A stretch of DNA of 64,000 bases from Aspidapion aeneum (GCA_963576565.1 OY755038.1:140980206-141044205); one strand, 5' to 3'; shown: positions 12,548 through 25,857, counted from the stretch's first letter. Numbers and translations are program-made. The notes: generated by a model from the letters alone, not told the origin.

Positions 12548-14598
12548 ACATATTATTTTATTTGTATTTTCTAAAATCAGCGCTGTGCCCGATTTCCGTT
12601 GGCATGGCTAAGACCCACTATCAGCAAGGAATTATGTCCACTAACAGCTTCACGTATTTTAGATCGTCGAGCTGAGATACGAGGGTAAGTTGAAAAATTA
12701 CCATAAATTTTATTTTATTTGTATTTTCTAAAATCAGCGGTGTGCCGATTTCCGTTGGCATGGCTAAAACCCACTATCAGTAAGGAATTATGTCCACTAA
12801 CAGCTTCACGTATTTTAGATCGTCGAGCTGAGATACGAGGGTAAGTTAAAAAATTATGATAAATTTTATTTTATTTGTATTTTCTAAAATCAGCGCTGTG
12901 CCCGATTTCCGTTGGCATAACTAAGACCCACTATCAATAAGGAATTATGTCCACTAACAGCTTCACTCATTTTAGATCGTCGAGCTGAGATACGAGGGTA
13001 AGTTAAAAAATTACCATAAATTTTATTTTATTTGTATTTTCTAAAAGCAGCGGTGCGCCCGATTTACGTTGGCGTGGCTGAGACCCACTATCAGTAAGGA
13101 ATTATGTCCACTAACAGCTTCAAGTACTTTAGATCGTCGAGCTGAGATACGAGGTTAAGTTGAAAAATTACGATAAATTTTATATAATTTGTAATTTCTA
13201 AAATCAGCGCTGTGCCCGATTTCCGTTGGCATGGCTAAGACCCACTACTAGTGAGGAATTATGTCCACTAGCAGCTTCACGTATTTTAGATCGTCAAGCT
13301 GAGATACGAGGGTAAGTTGAAAAATTACCAATTTTATTTTATTTGTATTTTATAAAATCAGCGGTATGCCGGATTTCCGTTGGCATGGCTGAGACCCACT
13401 ATCAGTAAGGAATTGTGTCCACTAACAGCTTTACGTATTTTAGATCGTCGAGCTGAGATACGAGGGTAAGTTGAAAAATTACGATAAATTTTATTTTATT
13501 TGCATTTTCTAAAATCAGCGCTGTGCCCGATTTCCCTTGGCATGGCTAAGACCCACTACTAGTGAGGAATTATGTTCACTAACAGCTTCACGTATTTTAG
13601 ATCGTCGAGCTGAGATACGAGGGTAAGTTGAAAAATTACGATAAATTTTATATTATTTGTATTTTCTAAAATCAGCGCTGTGCCCGATTTCGGTTGGCAT
13701 GGCTAAAACCCACTACTAGTGAGGAATTATGTTCACTAACAGCTTCACGTATTTTAGATCGTCGAGCTGAGATATGAGGGTAAGTTGAAAAATTACGATA
13801 AATTTTATTTTATTTGTATTTTCTAAAATCAGTGCTGTGCCCGATTTCCGTTGGCACGGCTAAGACCCACTATCAATAAGGAATTATGTCCACTAACAGC
13901 TTCACTTATTTTAGATCGTCGAGCTGAGATACGAGGGTAAGTTAAAAAATTACCATAAATTTTATTTTATTTGTATTTTCTAAAATCAGCGGTGTGCCCG
14001 ATTTCCGTTGGCATGGCTGAGACCCACTAACAGTAAGGAATTATGTCCACTAACAGCTTCATGTATTTTAGATCGTCGAGCTGAGATACAAGGGTAAGTT
14101 GAAAAATTACGATAAATTTTATTTTATTTGTATTTTCTAAAATCAATGCTGTGCCCGATTTCCGTTGGCATGACTAAGACCCACTATCAGTTAGGACTTA
14201 TGTCCACTAACAGCTTCACGTATTTTAGATCGTCGAGCTGAGATACGAGGGTAAGTTGAAAAATTACGATAAATTTTATTTTATTTGTATTTTCTAAAAT
14301 CAGTGCTGTGCCCGATTTCCGTTGGCACGGCTAAGACCCACTATCAATAACGAATTATGTCCACTAACAGCTTCACTTATTTTAGATCGTCGAGCTGAGA
14401 TACGAGGGTAAGTTGAAAAATTACGATAAATTTTATATTATTTGTATTTTCTAAAATCAGCGCTGTGACCGATTTCCGTTGGCATGGCTAAGACCCACTA
14501 CTAGTGAGGAATTATGTCCACTAACAGCTTCACGTATTTTAGATCGTCGAGCTGAGATACGAGGGTAAGTTGAAAAATTACGATAAATTTTATTTTTC
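12548..14598 (+). repeat. 157-bp satellite array C, second part (~13 monomers)
   Basis: Continues the plus-oriented array after the insertion. Monomers vary as in array A. The array stops in the AT-rich part of a monomer at about 14598, where non-satellite DNA begins. Confidence 0.88.
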
Positions 14599-15466
14599 TA
14601 AATTAACTTAATTTACGGACGCCCCTAAATTGTTATAGATAAAAATGATCTAAAAGTGAAATTTAGTACCCGTGAATTTAAAAATCAAACAAGTTTCGTG
14701 GCTAATCGGGTACAAAGAAGTTTTTGTTTCTCTCATATTTTTCCGTGGGTAGCTTGAAAGCTTAACCACACGGGCATCCAAGATCTAATGGACACCTAAT
14801 AAGTGTTGACAGTTAACTGTTTCGTCCTTATGGGATTCCTCAGAACACTGCTTGATCAATGTGACACCCTTGCGCAGTTAATTAGACGGTTTTGTCTCTA
14901 ATCCTATGTAAATAGTGAGAAAACTCTTGCAAGAAGCGCCATCCACCGAGATACGAGAGAAACTAGAACAACAGCAGGCGAAAATAAACTGCTATACATA
15001 TCGATTACAAATAAAAAGAAACAAACCACTCATGACCTACGACAGCTCTTCTGCCTTTCAGGCCAGATCAACGCTAATTGCGTTTGTACCCTTTGTAGCC
15101 TTTATTACTACACGAGTTTTTTGAAATTTATTTGTTGCTTGTCACTTTTTAGAATTTTCCAGAACATTTCTAGTCCTTCTAAATATTTTCAGACTTACCT
15201 ACTATACAGTGACGTAGTTATCGTTGAGCAAACCGGGGTAGTGCCCGGGGCTTAGGCGTAAAAGGGGGCTCTAGTAATACCATCTTTTTTAAGCGGCAAT
15301 AAATTTGTAACTTAAATGTTACAGAAAACTTGTTGTTAAACTAAATTTTAACTTAAAATCAACATATTTTTGTTTAATTTTGTTCTCAAAATTTAATAAT
15401 ACTTTTATTAAAATGTTCGCCTGCGGCGCATTTTATTTTCGTTTGGTTCTTAATTTCAGAGTTCAG
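14599..15466. other. non-satellite insert with hAT-like end fragments
   Basis: No gene is recognised. A 69-codon plus frame (14915-15124) lacks any known motif. At about 15206 the sequence CAGTGACGTAGTTATCG followed by a GC-rich stretch resembles a hAT-type terminal repeat, but no matching partner end was found nearby. The rest is AT-rich and unassigned. Confidence 0.35.
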
Positions 15467-16382
15467 CAGTGGCGGCTCGCCCTATGACGGGTGAAGCACT
15501 GCTTCACCTCTTTTTTTCAGACTAAATAAAATAATATAAGAATCTAAGGTAAGACAAGAAATTAAAAATTGGAGCCGCGCCGCATCAGCAAAACAGAACG
15601 AGCGGTTAGTTACCTTATTACCTATTAATTGATAAAAAGCCGTGTGCGTTCCCCGCCGCGGATTCTGTACTGTTGAATTCTATAGCGACATCGTCCTCTC
15701 TTTCCATATTTTGCAATTGGCAGGCAACAAAACATATAGCTATGGAATTCTACAGTGCAGAGAATGCGGGCATAGCATACAGACAAGCATTGTTAAAGCG
15801 ATTTTGTTTCTCGTTCGCCTGTGTCTACTCAATATGCCGCGGGGTGAAGGCTTTCGTTGGGTGCCATGACAATGTCGCATGCTTTCGCAGGGCAGCGATT
15901 CAGGGTGTTGGGCCTGCGTACATCATTTAAATATTTTCCGGTCACAGTAAACGGCTCGGTTAGGTCGCCTGGGTTTCTTGCTAATCTGTGTGTTCTGATT
16001 CGGTTTCTGTTTGAATTATTTGAGGTGGAACGACGATGACAAGAAAGACATTTTGAACTCTGAAAAGCCGTCCCCTATATGAACGTAAATAAACCGGTTA
16101 AGATTAAAGACAAAGTGTACATTCGACATTTTAAAGATGGATAGACTAATCGCCTCACATACAAGGAGTAAAATTTAAATTACATTGCAGTTGCATCATC
16201 GTAAACCTACTACCGATATGATTTCGCTGATTTTACTGAATTTAGGTAAGTTCTTTATAGAATAGGTATTTCATATATATATATTATTAGCATATTATTA
16301 TATTTTTATTTTTTATGTGTGTATAAAAAATGGCGGTAAGGAAATCCTGCATCAACTATTGCGAAAATCACGAGCCGCCACT
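15467..16382. mobile_element. ~0.9-kb hAT-like element remnant with 12-bp inverted ends
   Basis: AGTGGCGGCTCG at 15468-15479 is mirrored exactly by CGAGCCGCCACT at 16371-16382; the C/T-AGTGGCG form is typical of hAT-type ends. No clear 8-bp target duplication is visible. The interior has overlapping 60-85-codon frames (15642-16039) with no recognisable transposase motif, so it is probably a non-autonomous or gutted copy. Confidence 0.5.
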
Positions 16383-18145
16383 AATTAAAAACAAAAAAAA
16401 AATGTTTTTGTTTTTACTGCCTACTTGGTCCCTCCCCTGCTAACATCCTGGATCCGCCACTGGAAATGTGTATTTTATATTCATAAGGTTTACAAAATAG
16501 CTTGCTTTAAAAAGCTAGCTTTAAAACACGTAGTGAAACGATGATGAAATGAATGAGTTTGCAAATTGAAAAACAAGAAAAAGATTTTATTTTGTAGGCT
16601 CTGTAATGAATCGCGAGTAACAAAACCGCGATGTAACAAAAGCGTCATGAAACAAAACTGCGATTAACAAATGCGCGATTTACAAAACCGTGAATAACAA
16701 AAGTGCGAGTAACGAAAGCGCGGTAACAAAAGCGCGAGTAACAAAAGCGCGAATTTGTATAACGGGCTATACGTTTATTTCCATAGTTCATAGGGCATGA
16801 CTTCTATATCAAGGATCGGTTCAAAATGTAAATTGGAACCAAAGAGAATCGAACCGAGCTGAACGGAACCGAACCGAATTCGGTTCGGTTCAGTACTGTT
16901 CGGTTCGGATTCACACCCTCTAGGATCCCGAAAAAGAAGTCGGGCAAGTTTTTTTTTTTTGAAAAAATATGCTGGTTGGTTCGGTTGGTTCAGTTTGGTT
17001 CGGTTCGGTTCGGTTCGTAATCACACCCTCTAGGAACCCAGGAAAGAATTCATGCGCTATTAACTATGGAAATAAACGTATCGCCAGTTATTCACATTCG
17101 CGCTTTTGTTACTCACAGTTTTGTTACATAGCGCTTTTGTTACTCGCGGTTATGTTACTTGCGGTTTGATTACTCGCGCTTTTGTTACTCACGAATTTGT
17201 AACTCGCGGTTTTGTTATATCGCGCATATGCTACATCGCGCTTTTGTTACTCGCGCTCTCATTACAGAGCCATTTTGTTATTATGGCAAAAGACAAATTT
17301 TTGTTGAAAAGCATTTCCAATACATTTTAAGACTTTTCCTAAACATGTTTTTAGACTTTTACAAAATTTTCTCAGAGTGTTCCTGAATAGTTTTAGACTT
17401 TTCTAGAACATTTCCGGATTTTGCCAGAACTTTTCCAGACTTCTTTAAGACGTTTTGTATACATTTCCAGAACTTTACATGAAACCAAATCGAGGTTGAG
17501 TTCGCTTACCTAATTTTTGTTGACAATTAAATTTTCAATTGATGTGTGTAAAAATTACGTTACGCTAGTTGCTGTACCGTATATTTTCTTTTTCAAAAAC
17601 CATATTTTTTTTTTTAATTGAATCCCCTGTATTTTATATTTTTTTCTGATAAGTCGTTTTATATAAAATACAAAAGCGCGGTAACAATTTAAAAAAAAAT
17701 ATATGTTTTTTGAAAAAACTCGAAAACGCTCTAATTTTTTTTTATTTGAGCACCAAAAATTCTACTAGTTTGCCAATTTATATATTTTTTTATTTTTAAG
17801 AGTAACATAGTTAGCAGTAGTGGACACTCTACTTGGAACACCCTGTAGAGCAAGAAATTTAATGAAATTTGGTTTTTTCCTCGTTAAAAATGGTTGATTA
17901 GTTTTCGAGATATTTAAGTTTTTTAAAAGTACTGGAGCATAAGGAAGTACTAGGATTTACTTGGGAAATACTAGGAAATACTAGGAAATACCAGGAAATA
18001 CTAGGAAATATCGGGAAGTACTTGGGAAATACCAGGAAGTACTGGGAAATACTAGGAAATAGCATTGAAATTAGAGGAAATACTGGGAAATACCTAAGGT
18101 ATTTTTTCCCTTTGGTGTACAGAAATCGGCGATCGAGCCACCCCT
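16383..18145. repeat. palindromic loop region, copy 2
   Basis: Near-identical to 7448-9140: same hairpin of CGCGCTTTTGTTACT repeats (about 16680-16760 against 17095-17260), GGTTC runs, hAT-like end GGATCCGCCACTG at about 16453-16465 and GAAATACTAG-type 10-bp tandem repeat at about 17940-18090. Copy differences are small substitutions and repeat-number changes. Confidence 0.75.
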
Positions 18146-21100
18146 CAACTTACCCTCGTATCTCAGCTCGACGACCTAAAATACGTGAAGCTGTTAGTGG
18201 ACATAATTCCTTACTGATAGTGGGTCTTAGCCATGCCAACGATATTAGAAAATACAAATAAAATAATATTTATCGTAATTTTTCAACTTAGCCTCGTATC
18301 TCAGCTCGACGATCTAAAATACGTGAAGCTGTTAGTGGAGAAAATTCCTTACTGATAGTGGGTCTTAGCTGTGCCAAAGGAAATCGGGCACAGTGCTGAT
18401 TTTAGAAAATACAAATAAAATAAAATTTATCGTAATTTTTCAACTTACCCTCGTATCTCAGCTCGACGATCTAAAATACGTGAAGCTGTTAGTGGACATA
18501 ATTCCTTACTGATAGTGGGTCTCAGCCATGCCAACGGAAATCGGGCACACCGCTGATTTTAGAAAATACAAATAAAATAAAATTTATGGTAATTTTTCAA
18601 CTTACCCTCGTATCTCAGCTCGACGATCTACAGTACGTGAATCTGTTAGTGGACATAATTCCTTACCGATAGTGGGTCTTAGCCATGCAAACGGAAATCG
18701 GGCACAGCGCTGATTTTAGAAAATACTAATAAAATAAAATTTATGATAATTTTTCAACTTACCCTCGTATCTCAGCTCGACGATCTAAAATACGTGAAAC
18801 TGGGGCTTAGCTATGCCAACGGCAATCGGGCACAGCGCTGATTTTAGAAAATACAAATAAAATAAAATTTATCGTAATTTTTCAACTTATCCTCGTATCT
18901 CAGCTCGACGATCTAAAATAAGTGAAGCTGTTGATGGACATAATTTCTTATTGATAGTGCGTCTTAGCCGTGCCAACGGAAATCGGGCACAGCACTGATT
19001 TTAGAAAATCCAAATAAAATAAAATTTATGGTAAATTTTCAACTTACCCTCGTATCTCAGCTCGACGATCCAAAATACGTGAAGCTGTTAGTGGAAATAA
19101 TTCCCAACTGATGGTGGGTCTTAGCCATGCCAACGGAAATTAGGCACAGCGCTGATTTTAGAAAATACAAATAAAATAAAATTTATCGTAATTTTTCAAC
19201 TTACCCTCGTATCTCAGCTCGACGATCTAAAATACGACGTGAAACAGTTAGTGGACATGATTCCTCGCTAGTAGTGGGTCTTAGCTGTGCCAACGGAAAT
19301 CGGGCACAGCGCTGACTTTAGAAAATACAAATAAAATAAAATTTATCGTAATTTTTCAACTTACCCTCGTATCTCAGCTCGACGATCTAAAATACGTGAA
19401 GCTGTTAGTGGACATAATTCCCTACTGATAGTGGGTCTTAGTCGTGCCAACGAAAATCGGGCACAGCACTGATTTTAGAAAATACAACTAAAATAACATT
19501 TATCGTCATTTTTAAACTTACCCTCGTATCTCAGCTCGACGATCTAAAATACGTGAAGCTGTTAGTGGACATAATTCCCTACTGATGGTGGGTCTTAGCC
19601 ATGTCAACGGAAATTAGGCACAGCGCTGATTTTAGAAAATACAAATAAAATAAAATTTATCGTACTTTTTCAACTTACCCTCGTATCTCAGCTCGACGAT
19701 CTAAAATACGTGAAACGGTTAGTGGACATGATCCCTCGCTAGTAGTGGGTCTTAGCTGTGCCAACGGAAATCGGGAACAGCGCTGATTTTAGAAAATACA
19801 AATAAAATAAAATTTATCGTAATTTTTCAACTTACCCTCGTATCTCAGCTCGACGATCTAAAATACGTGAAGGCCAACGAAAATCGGGCACAGCACTGAT
19901 TTTAGAAAATACAACTAAAATAAAATTTATCGTCATTTTTAAACTTACCCTCGTATCTCAGCTCGACGATCTAAAATACGTGAAGCTGTTAGTGGACATA
20001 ATTCCCTACTGATGGTGGGTCTTAGCCATGCCAACGGAAATTGGGCACAGCGCTGATTTTAGAAAATACAAATAAAATAAAATTTATCGTAATTTTTCAA
20101 CTTACCCTCGTATCTCAGCTCGACGATCTAAAATACGCGAAACTGTTAGTGGACATCATTCCTCACTAGTAGTTTGTCTTAGCTATGCCAACGGAAATCG
20201 GGCACAGCGCTGATTTTAGAAAATACAAATAATATAAAATTTATCGTAATTTTCCAACTTACCCTCGTATCTCAGCTCGACGATCTAAAATAAGTGACGC
20301 TGTTAGTGGACATAATTCCTTATTGATAGTGGGTCTTAGCCGTGCCAACGGAAATCGGGCACAGCACTGATTTTAGAAAATACAAATAAAATAAAATTAA
20401 TCGTAATTTTTCAACTTACCCTCGTATCTCAGCTCGACGATCTAAAATAAGTGAAGCTGTTAGTGGACCTAATTGCTTATTGATAGTGGGTCTTAGACGT
20501 GCCAACGAAAATCGGGCACAGCACTGATTTTAGAAAATACAACTTAAATAAAATTTATCGTCATTTTTAAACTTACCCTCGTATCTCAGCTCGACGATCT
20601 AAAATACGTGAATCTGTTAGTGGACATAATTCCTTACCGATATTGGGTCTTAGCCATGCAAACGGAAATCGGGCACAGCGCTGATTTTAGAAAATACAAA
20701 TAAAATAAAATTTATGGTAATTTTTCAACTTACCCTCGTATCTCAGCTCGACGATCTAAAATACGTGAAACTGTTAGTGGACATGATTCCTCACTAGTAG
20801 TGGGTCTTAGCTATGCCAACGGAAATCGGGCACAGCGCTGATTTTAGAAAATACAAATAAAATAAAATTTATCGTAATTTTTCAACTTACTCTCGTATCT
20901 CAGCTAGACGCTCTAAAATACGTGAAGCAGTTAGTGGACATAATTCCTTACTGATAGTGGGTCTTAGCCATGCCAACGGAAATCGGGCACAGCGCTGATA
21001 TTAGAAAATACAAATAAAATAATATTTATCGTAATTTTTCAACTTACCCTCGTATCTCAGCTCGACGATCTAAAATACGTGAAGCTGTTAGTGGAGAAAA

Positions 21101-24100
21101 TTCCTTGCTGATAGTGGGTCTTAGCTGTGCCAAAGGAATTCGGGCACAGTGCTGATTTTAGAAAATACAAATAAAATAAAATTTATCGTAATTTTTCAAC
21201 TTACCCTCGTATCTCAGCTCGACGATCTAAAATACGTGAAGCTGTTAGTGGACGTAATTCCTTACTGATAGTGGGTCTTAGGCATGCCAACGGAAATTGG
21301 AAACAGCGCTGATTTTAGAAAATACAAATAAAATAAAATTTATCGTAATTTTTCAACTTACTCTCGTATCTCAGCTAGACGCTCTAAAATACGTGAAGCA
21401 GTTAGTGGACATAATTCCTTACTGATAGTGGGTCTTAGCCATGCCAACGGAAATCGGGCACAGCGCTGATATTAGAAAATACAAATAAAATAATATTTAT
21501 CGTAATTTTTCAACTTACCCTCGTATCTCAGCTCGACGATCTAAAATACGTGAAGCTGTTAGTGGAGAAAATTCCTTGCTGATAGTGGGTCTTAGCTGTG
21601 CCAAAGGAATTCGGGCACAGTGCTGATTTTAGAAAATACAAATAAAATAAAATTTATCGTAATTTTTCAACTTACCCTCGTATCTCAGCTCGACGATCTA
21701 AAATACGTGAAGCTGTTAGTGGACGTAATTCCTTACTGATAGTGGGTCTTAGCCATGCCAACGGAAATTGGGAACAGCGCTGATTTTAGAAAATACAAAT
21801 AATATAAAATTTATCGTAATTTTTCAACTTACCCTCGTATCTCAGCTCGACGATCTAAAATAAGGGAAGCTGTTAGTGGACATAATTCCTTATTGATAGT
21901 GCGTCTTAGCCTGCCAACGGAAATCGGGCACAGCACTCATGTTAGAAAATACAAATAAAATAAAATTTATGGTAAATTTTCAACTTACCCTCGTATCTCA
22001 GCTCGACGATCTAAAATACGTGAAACTGTTAGTGGACATCATTCCTCACTAGCAGTGGGTCTTAGCTATGCCAACGGAAATCGGGCACAGCGCTGATTTT
22101 AGAAAATACAAATAATATAAAATTTATCGTAATTTTTCAACTTACCCTCGTATCTCAGCTCGACGATCTAAAATACGTGAAACTGTTAGTGGACATCATT
22201 CCTCACTAGTAGTGGGTCTTAGCTATGCCAACGGAAATCGGGCACAGCGCTGATTTTAGAAAATACAAATAATATAAAATTTATCGTAATTTTTCAACTT
22301 ACCCTCGTATCTCAGCTCGACGATCTAAAATACGTGAAGCTGTTAGTGGACATAATTCCCTACTGATAGTGGGTCTTAGCCGTGCCAACGAAAATCGGGC
22401 GCAGCACTGATTTTAGAAAATACAACTAAAATAAAATTTATCGTCATTTTTAAACTTACCCTCGTATCTCAGCTCGACGATCTAAAATACGTGAAGCTGT
22501 TAGTGGACATAATTCCCTACTGATGGTGGGTCTTAGCTATGTCAACGGAAATTAGGCACAGCGCTGATTTTAGAAAATACAAATAAAATAAAATTTATCG
22601 TAATTTTTCAACTTACCCTCGTATCTCAGCTCGACGATCTAAAATACGTGAAACTGTTAGTGGACATGATTCCTCACTAGTATTGGGGCTTAGCTATGCC
22701 AACGGAAATCGGGCACAGCGCTGATTTTAGAAAATACAAATAAAATAAAATTTATCGTAATTTTTCAACTTATCCTCGTATCTCAGCTCGACGATCTAAA
22801 ATAAGTGAAGCTGTTGATGGACATAATTCCTTATTGATAGTGCGCCTTAGCCGTGCCAACGGAAATCGGGCACAGCGCTGATTTTAGAAAATACTAATAA
22901 AATAAAATTTATGATAATTTTTCAACTTACCCTCGTATCTCAGCTCGACGATCTAAAATACGTGAAACTGTTAGTGGACATGATTCCTCACTAGTATTGG
23001 GGCTTAGCTATGCCAACGGAAATCGGGCACAGCGCTGATTTTAGAAAATACAAATAAAATAAAATTTATCGTAATTTTTCAACTTATCCTCGTATCTCAG
23101 CTCGACCATCTAAAATAAGTGAAGCTGTTGATGGACATAATTCCTTATTGATAGTGCGTCTTAGCCGTGCCAACGGAAATCGGGCACAGCACTGATTTTA
23201 GAAAATCCAAATAAAATAAAATTTATGGTAATTTTTTAACTTACCCTCGTATCTCAGCTCGACGATCTAAAATAAGTGAAGCTGTTAGTGGACATAATTC
23301 CTTATTGATAGTGGGTCTTAGCCGTGCCAACGGAAATCGGGCACAGCACTGATTTGAGAAAATACAAATAAAATAAAATTTATCGTAATTTTTCAACTTA
23401 CCCTCATATCTCAGCTCGACGATCTAAAATACGTGAAGCTGTTAGTGAACATAATTCCTCACTAGTAGTGGGTTTTAGCCATGCCAACCGAAATCGGGCA
23501 CAGCGCTGATTTTAGAAAATACAAATAATATAAAATTTATCGTAATTTTTCAACTTACCCTCGTATCTCAGCTCGACGATCTAAAATACGTGAAGCTGTT
23601 AGTGGACATAATTCCCTACTGATAGTGGGTCTTAGCCGTGCCAACGAAAATCGGGCACAGCACTGATTTTAGAAAATACAACTAAAATAAAATTTATCGT
23701 CATTTTTAAACTTACCCTCGTATCTCAGCTCGACGATCTAAAATACGTGAAGCTGTTAGTGGACATAATTCCCTACTGATGGTGGGTCTTAGCCATGTCA
23801 ACGGAAATTAGGCACAGCGCTGATTTTAGAAAATACAAATAAAATAAAATTTATCGTACTTTTTCAACTTACCCTCGTATCTCAGCTCGACGATCTAAAA
23901 TACGTGAAACGGTTAGTGGACATGATTCCTCGCTAGTAGTGGGTCTTAGCTGTGCCAACGGAAATCGGGCACAGCGCTGATTTTAGAAAATACAAATAAA
24001 ATAAAATTTATCGTAATTTTTCAACTTACCCTCGTATCTCAGCTCGACGATCTAAAATACGTGAAGGCCAACGAAAATCGGGCACAGCACTGATTTTAGA

Positions 24101-25239
24101 AAATACAACTAAAATAAAATTTATCGTCATTTTTAAACTTACCCTCGTATCTCAGCTCGACGATCTAAAATACGTGAAGCTGTTAGTGGACATAATTCCC
24201 TACTGATGGTGGGTCTTAGCCATGCCAACGGAAATTGGGCACAGCGCTGATTTTAGAAAATACAAATAAAATAAAATTTATCGTAATTTTTCAACTTACC
24301 CTCGTATCTCAGCTCGACGATCTAAAATACGCGAAACTGTTAGTGGACATCATTCCTCACTAGTAGTGGGTCTTAGCTATGCCAACGGAAATCGGGCACA
24401 GCGCTGATTTTAGAAAATACAAATAATATAAAATTTATCGTAATTTTCCAACTTACCCTCGTATCTCAGCTCGACGATCTAAAATACGTGAATCTGTTAG
24501 TGGACATAATTCCTTACCGATATTGGGTCTTAGCCATGCAAACGGAAATCGGGCACAGCGCTGATTTTAGAAAATACAAATAAAATAAAATTTATGGTAA
24601 TTTTTCAACTTACCCTCGTATCTCAGCTCGACGATCTAAAATACGTGAAACTGTTAGTGGACATGATTCCTCACTAGTAGTGGGTCTTAGCTATGCCAAC
24701 GGAAATCGGGCACAGCGCTGATTTTAGAAAATACAAATAAAATAAAATTTATCGTAATTTTTCAACTTACTCTCGTATCTCAGCTAGACGCTCTAAAATA
24801 CGTGAAGCAGTTAGTGGACATAATTCCTTACTGATGATGGGTCTTAGCCATGCCAACGGAAATCGCTCACAGCGCTGATTTTAGAAAATACAAATAAAAT
24901 AAAATTTATCGTAATTTTTCAACTTACCCTCGTATCTCAGCTCGACGATCTAAAATACGTGAAGCTGTTAGTGGACATAATTCCCTACTGATAGTGTGTC
25001 TTAGCCATGCCAACGGATATCGGGCACAGCACTGATTTTAGAAAATACAAATAAAATAAAATTTATCGTAATTTTTCAACTTACCCTCGTATCTCAGCTC
25101 GACGATCTAAAATACGTGTAGAGGTTAGCGGACATAATTCCCTACTGATGGTGGGTCTTAGCCTTGCCAACGGAAATCGGGCACAGCGCTGATTTTAGAA
25201 AATACAAATAAAATAAAATTTATCGTATTTTTGCACCTT
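18146..25239 (-). repeat. 157-bp satellite array D, minus orientation (~45 monomers)
   Basis: The longest array. A segment containing a truncated monomer (GTGAAGGCCAACG at 19867 and 24061) and its neighbours is duplicated about 4.19 kb apart, and a 3-monomer unit (variant CAGCTAGACGCTC at about 20901 and 21371, again at about 24782) is repeated ~471 bp apart. This points to recent multi-monomer amplification. There is no coding sequence. Confidence 0.9.
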
Positions 25240-25712
25240 ACCCCCGTAGCTGGATATCCTAATATAGAGAAATGTGTTACTAAAAAAAATTCCATACTAC
25301 TACTAGGTCACATTTACCTCAGCACCAATCGTACTCAACATTGATTTTAGACAATACGATTTATCTTCATTTTTTAACTTACCCTCGTATCTTAGTTTAA
25401 TGATTTAACTCACTCAACAGTGCATATAATTTCCAGTTATGTCTGCACGTCTCAATTATATCACAACTATCGTATCAATCCAATGGTTGGGGCATTATTT
25501 TCCTATACAACATTTTACTGGTGAAACTATAAGTTTGTGACTCTCCCCCGTAACACCAGGATAGACAATTTCCATTTTTTAGTAATATGCGACTGCCTTA
25601 GCATCATAAAAAATTCTTATGTAGTTAAAATATGAAAATAAGAATATACAGCAAAAACGAACTGGTCCACTGTAATTTAAATGAATCTGAATCTGATGCT
25701 AACTTCCACCAC
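25240..25712 (-). repeat. right terminal inverted repeat of foldback element 2
   Basis: Near-identical to 11341-11822, with a shorter (GAATCT)n run. It ends at CCACCAC 25712, immediately followed by a coding tail that looks Polinton-derived, so the foldback end is the breakpoint of that gene. Confidence 0.75.
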
Positions 25713-25713
25713 G

Positions 25714-25782
25714 TACGAAACTAACCAAAATGAAATTAGCAGTATTTTGGAGGAGTTGCGCGAACAAAAAATAATTTTTTGA
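25714..25782 (+). pseudogene. 3' tail of a coding sequence cut by the foldback element
   Basis: From 25714 a plus frame reads about 22 residues including ISSILEELREQKIIF and stops at 25780-25782. The composition is protein-like and the frame opens exactly at the foldback terminus, so this looks like the last codons of a gene whose upstream part is gone. Its position just upstream of Polinton genes on the same strand suggests it belonged to that element; its product is unknown. Confidence 0.35.
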
Positions 25783-25783
25783 A

Positions 25784-25785
<2 letters not shown>

Positions 25786-25854
<69 letters not shown>
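25786..25854. repeat. (TA)n microsatellite
   Basis: About 69 bp of uninterrupted TA dinucleotides between the cut coding tail and the 25908 gene. Confidence 0.95.

Positions 25855-25857
<3 letters not shown>

Larger units (their letters stand above)
11823..25712. mobile_element. giant foldback element 2, left terminus missing
   Basis: Same architecture as element 1: plus array (11823-14598), loop (16383-18145), minus array (18146-25239), right terminus (25240-25712). The left terminal repeat is absent; the element starts inside a monomer directly after the right end of element 1. It differs from element 1 by carrying two extra insertions (12114-12547 and 14599-16382) and a minus arm three times longer. 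It may be a truncated second copy or the product of a duplication inside one large element. Confidence 0.55.

Noticed and set aside
15642..16039. Overlapping frames as a real gene in the hAT-like remnant
   Set aside because: Three overlapping frames in the same stretch, none with a transposase motif or consistent codon use.
2721..25239. CRISPR-like regular repeats
   Set aside because: The units are head-to-tail without unique spacers, 157 bp long, and in a eukaryotic repeat context; this is satellite DNA.
2721..25239. Hammerhead ribozyme in the satellite monomer
   Set aside because: The monomer has CTGAGAT but not CUGANGA followed by a stem and GAAA; the core is not met.
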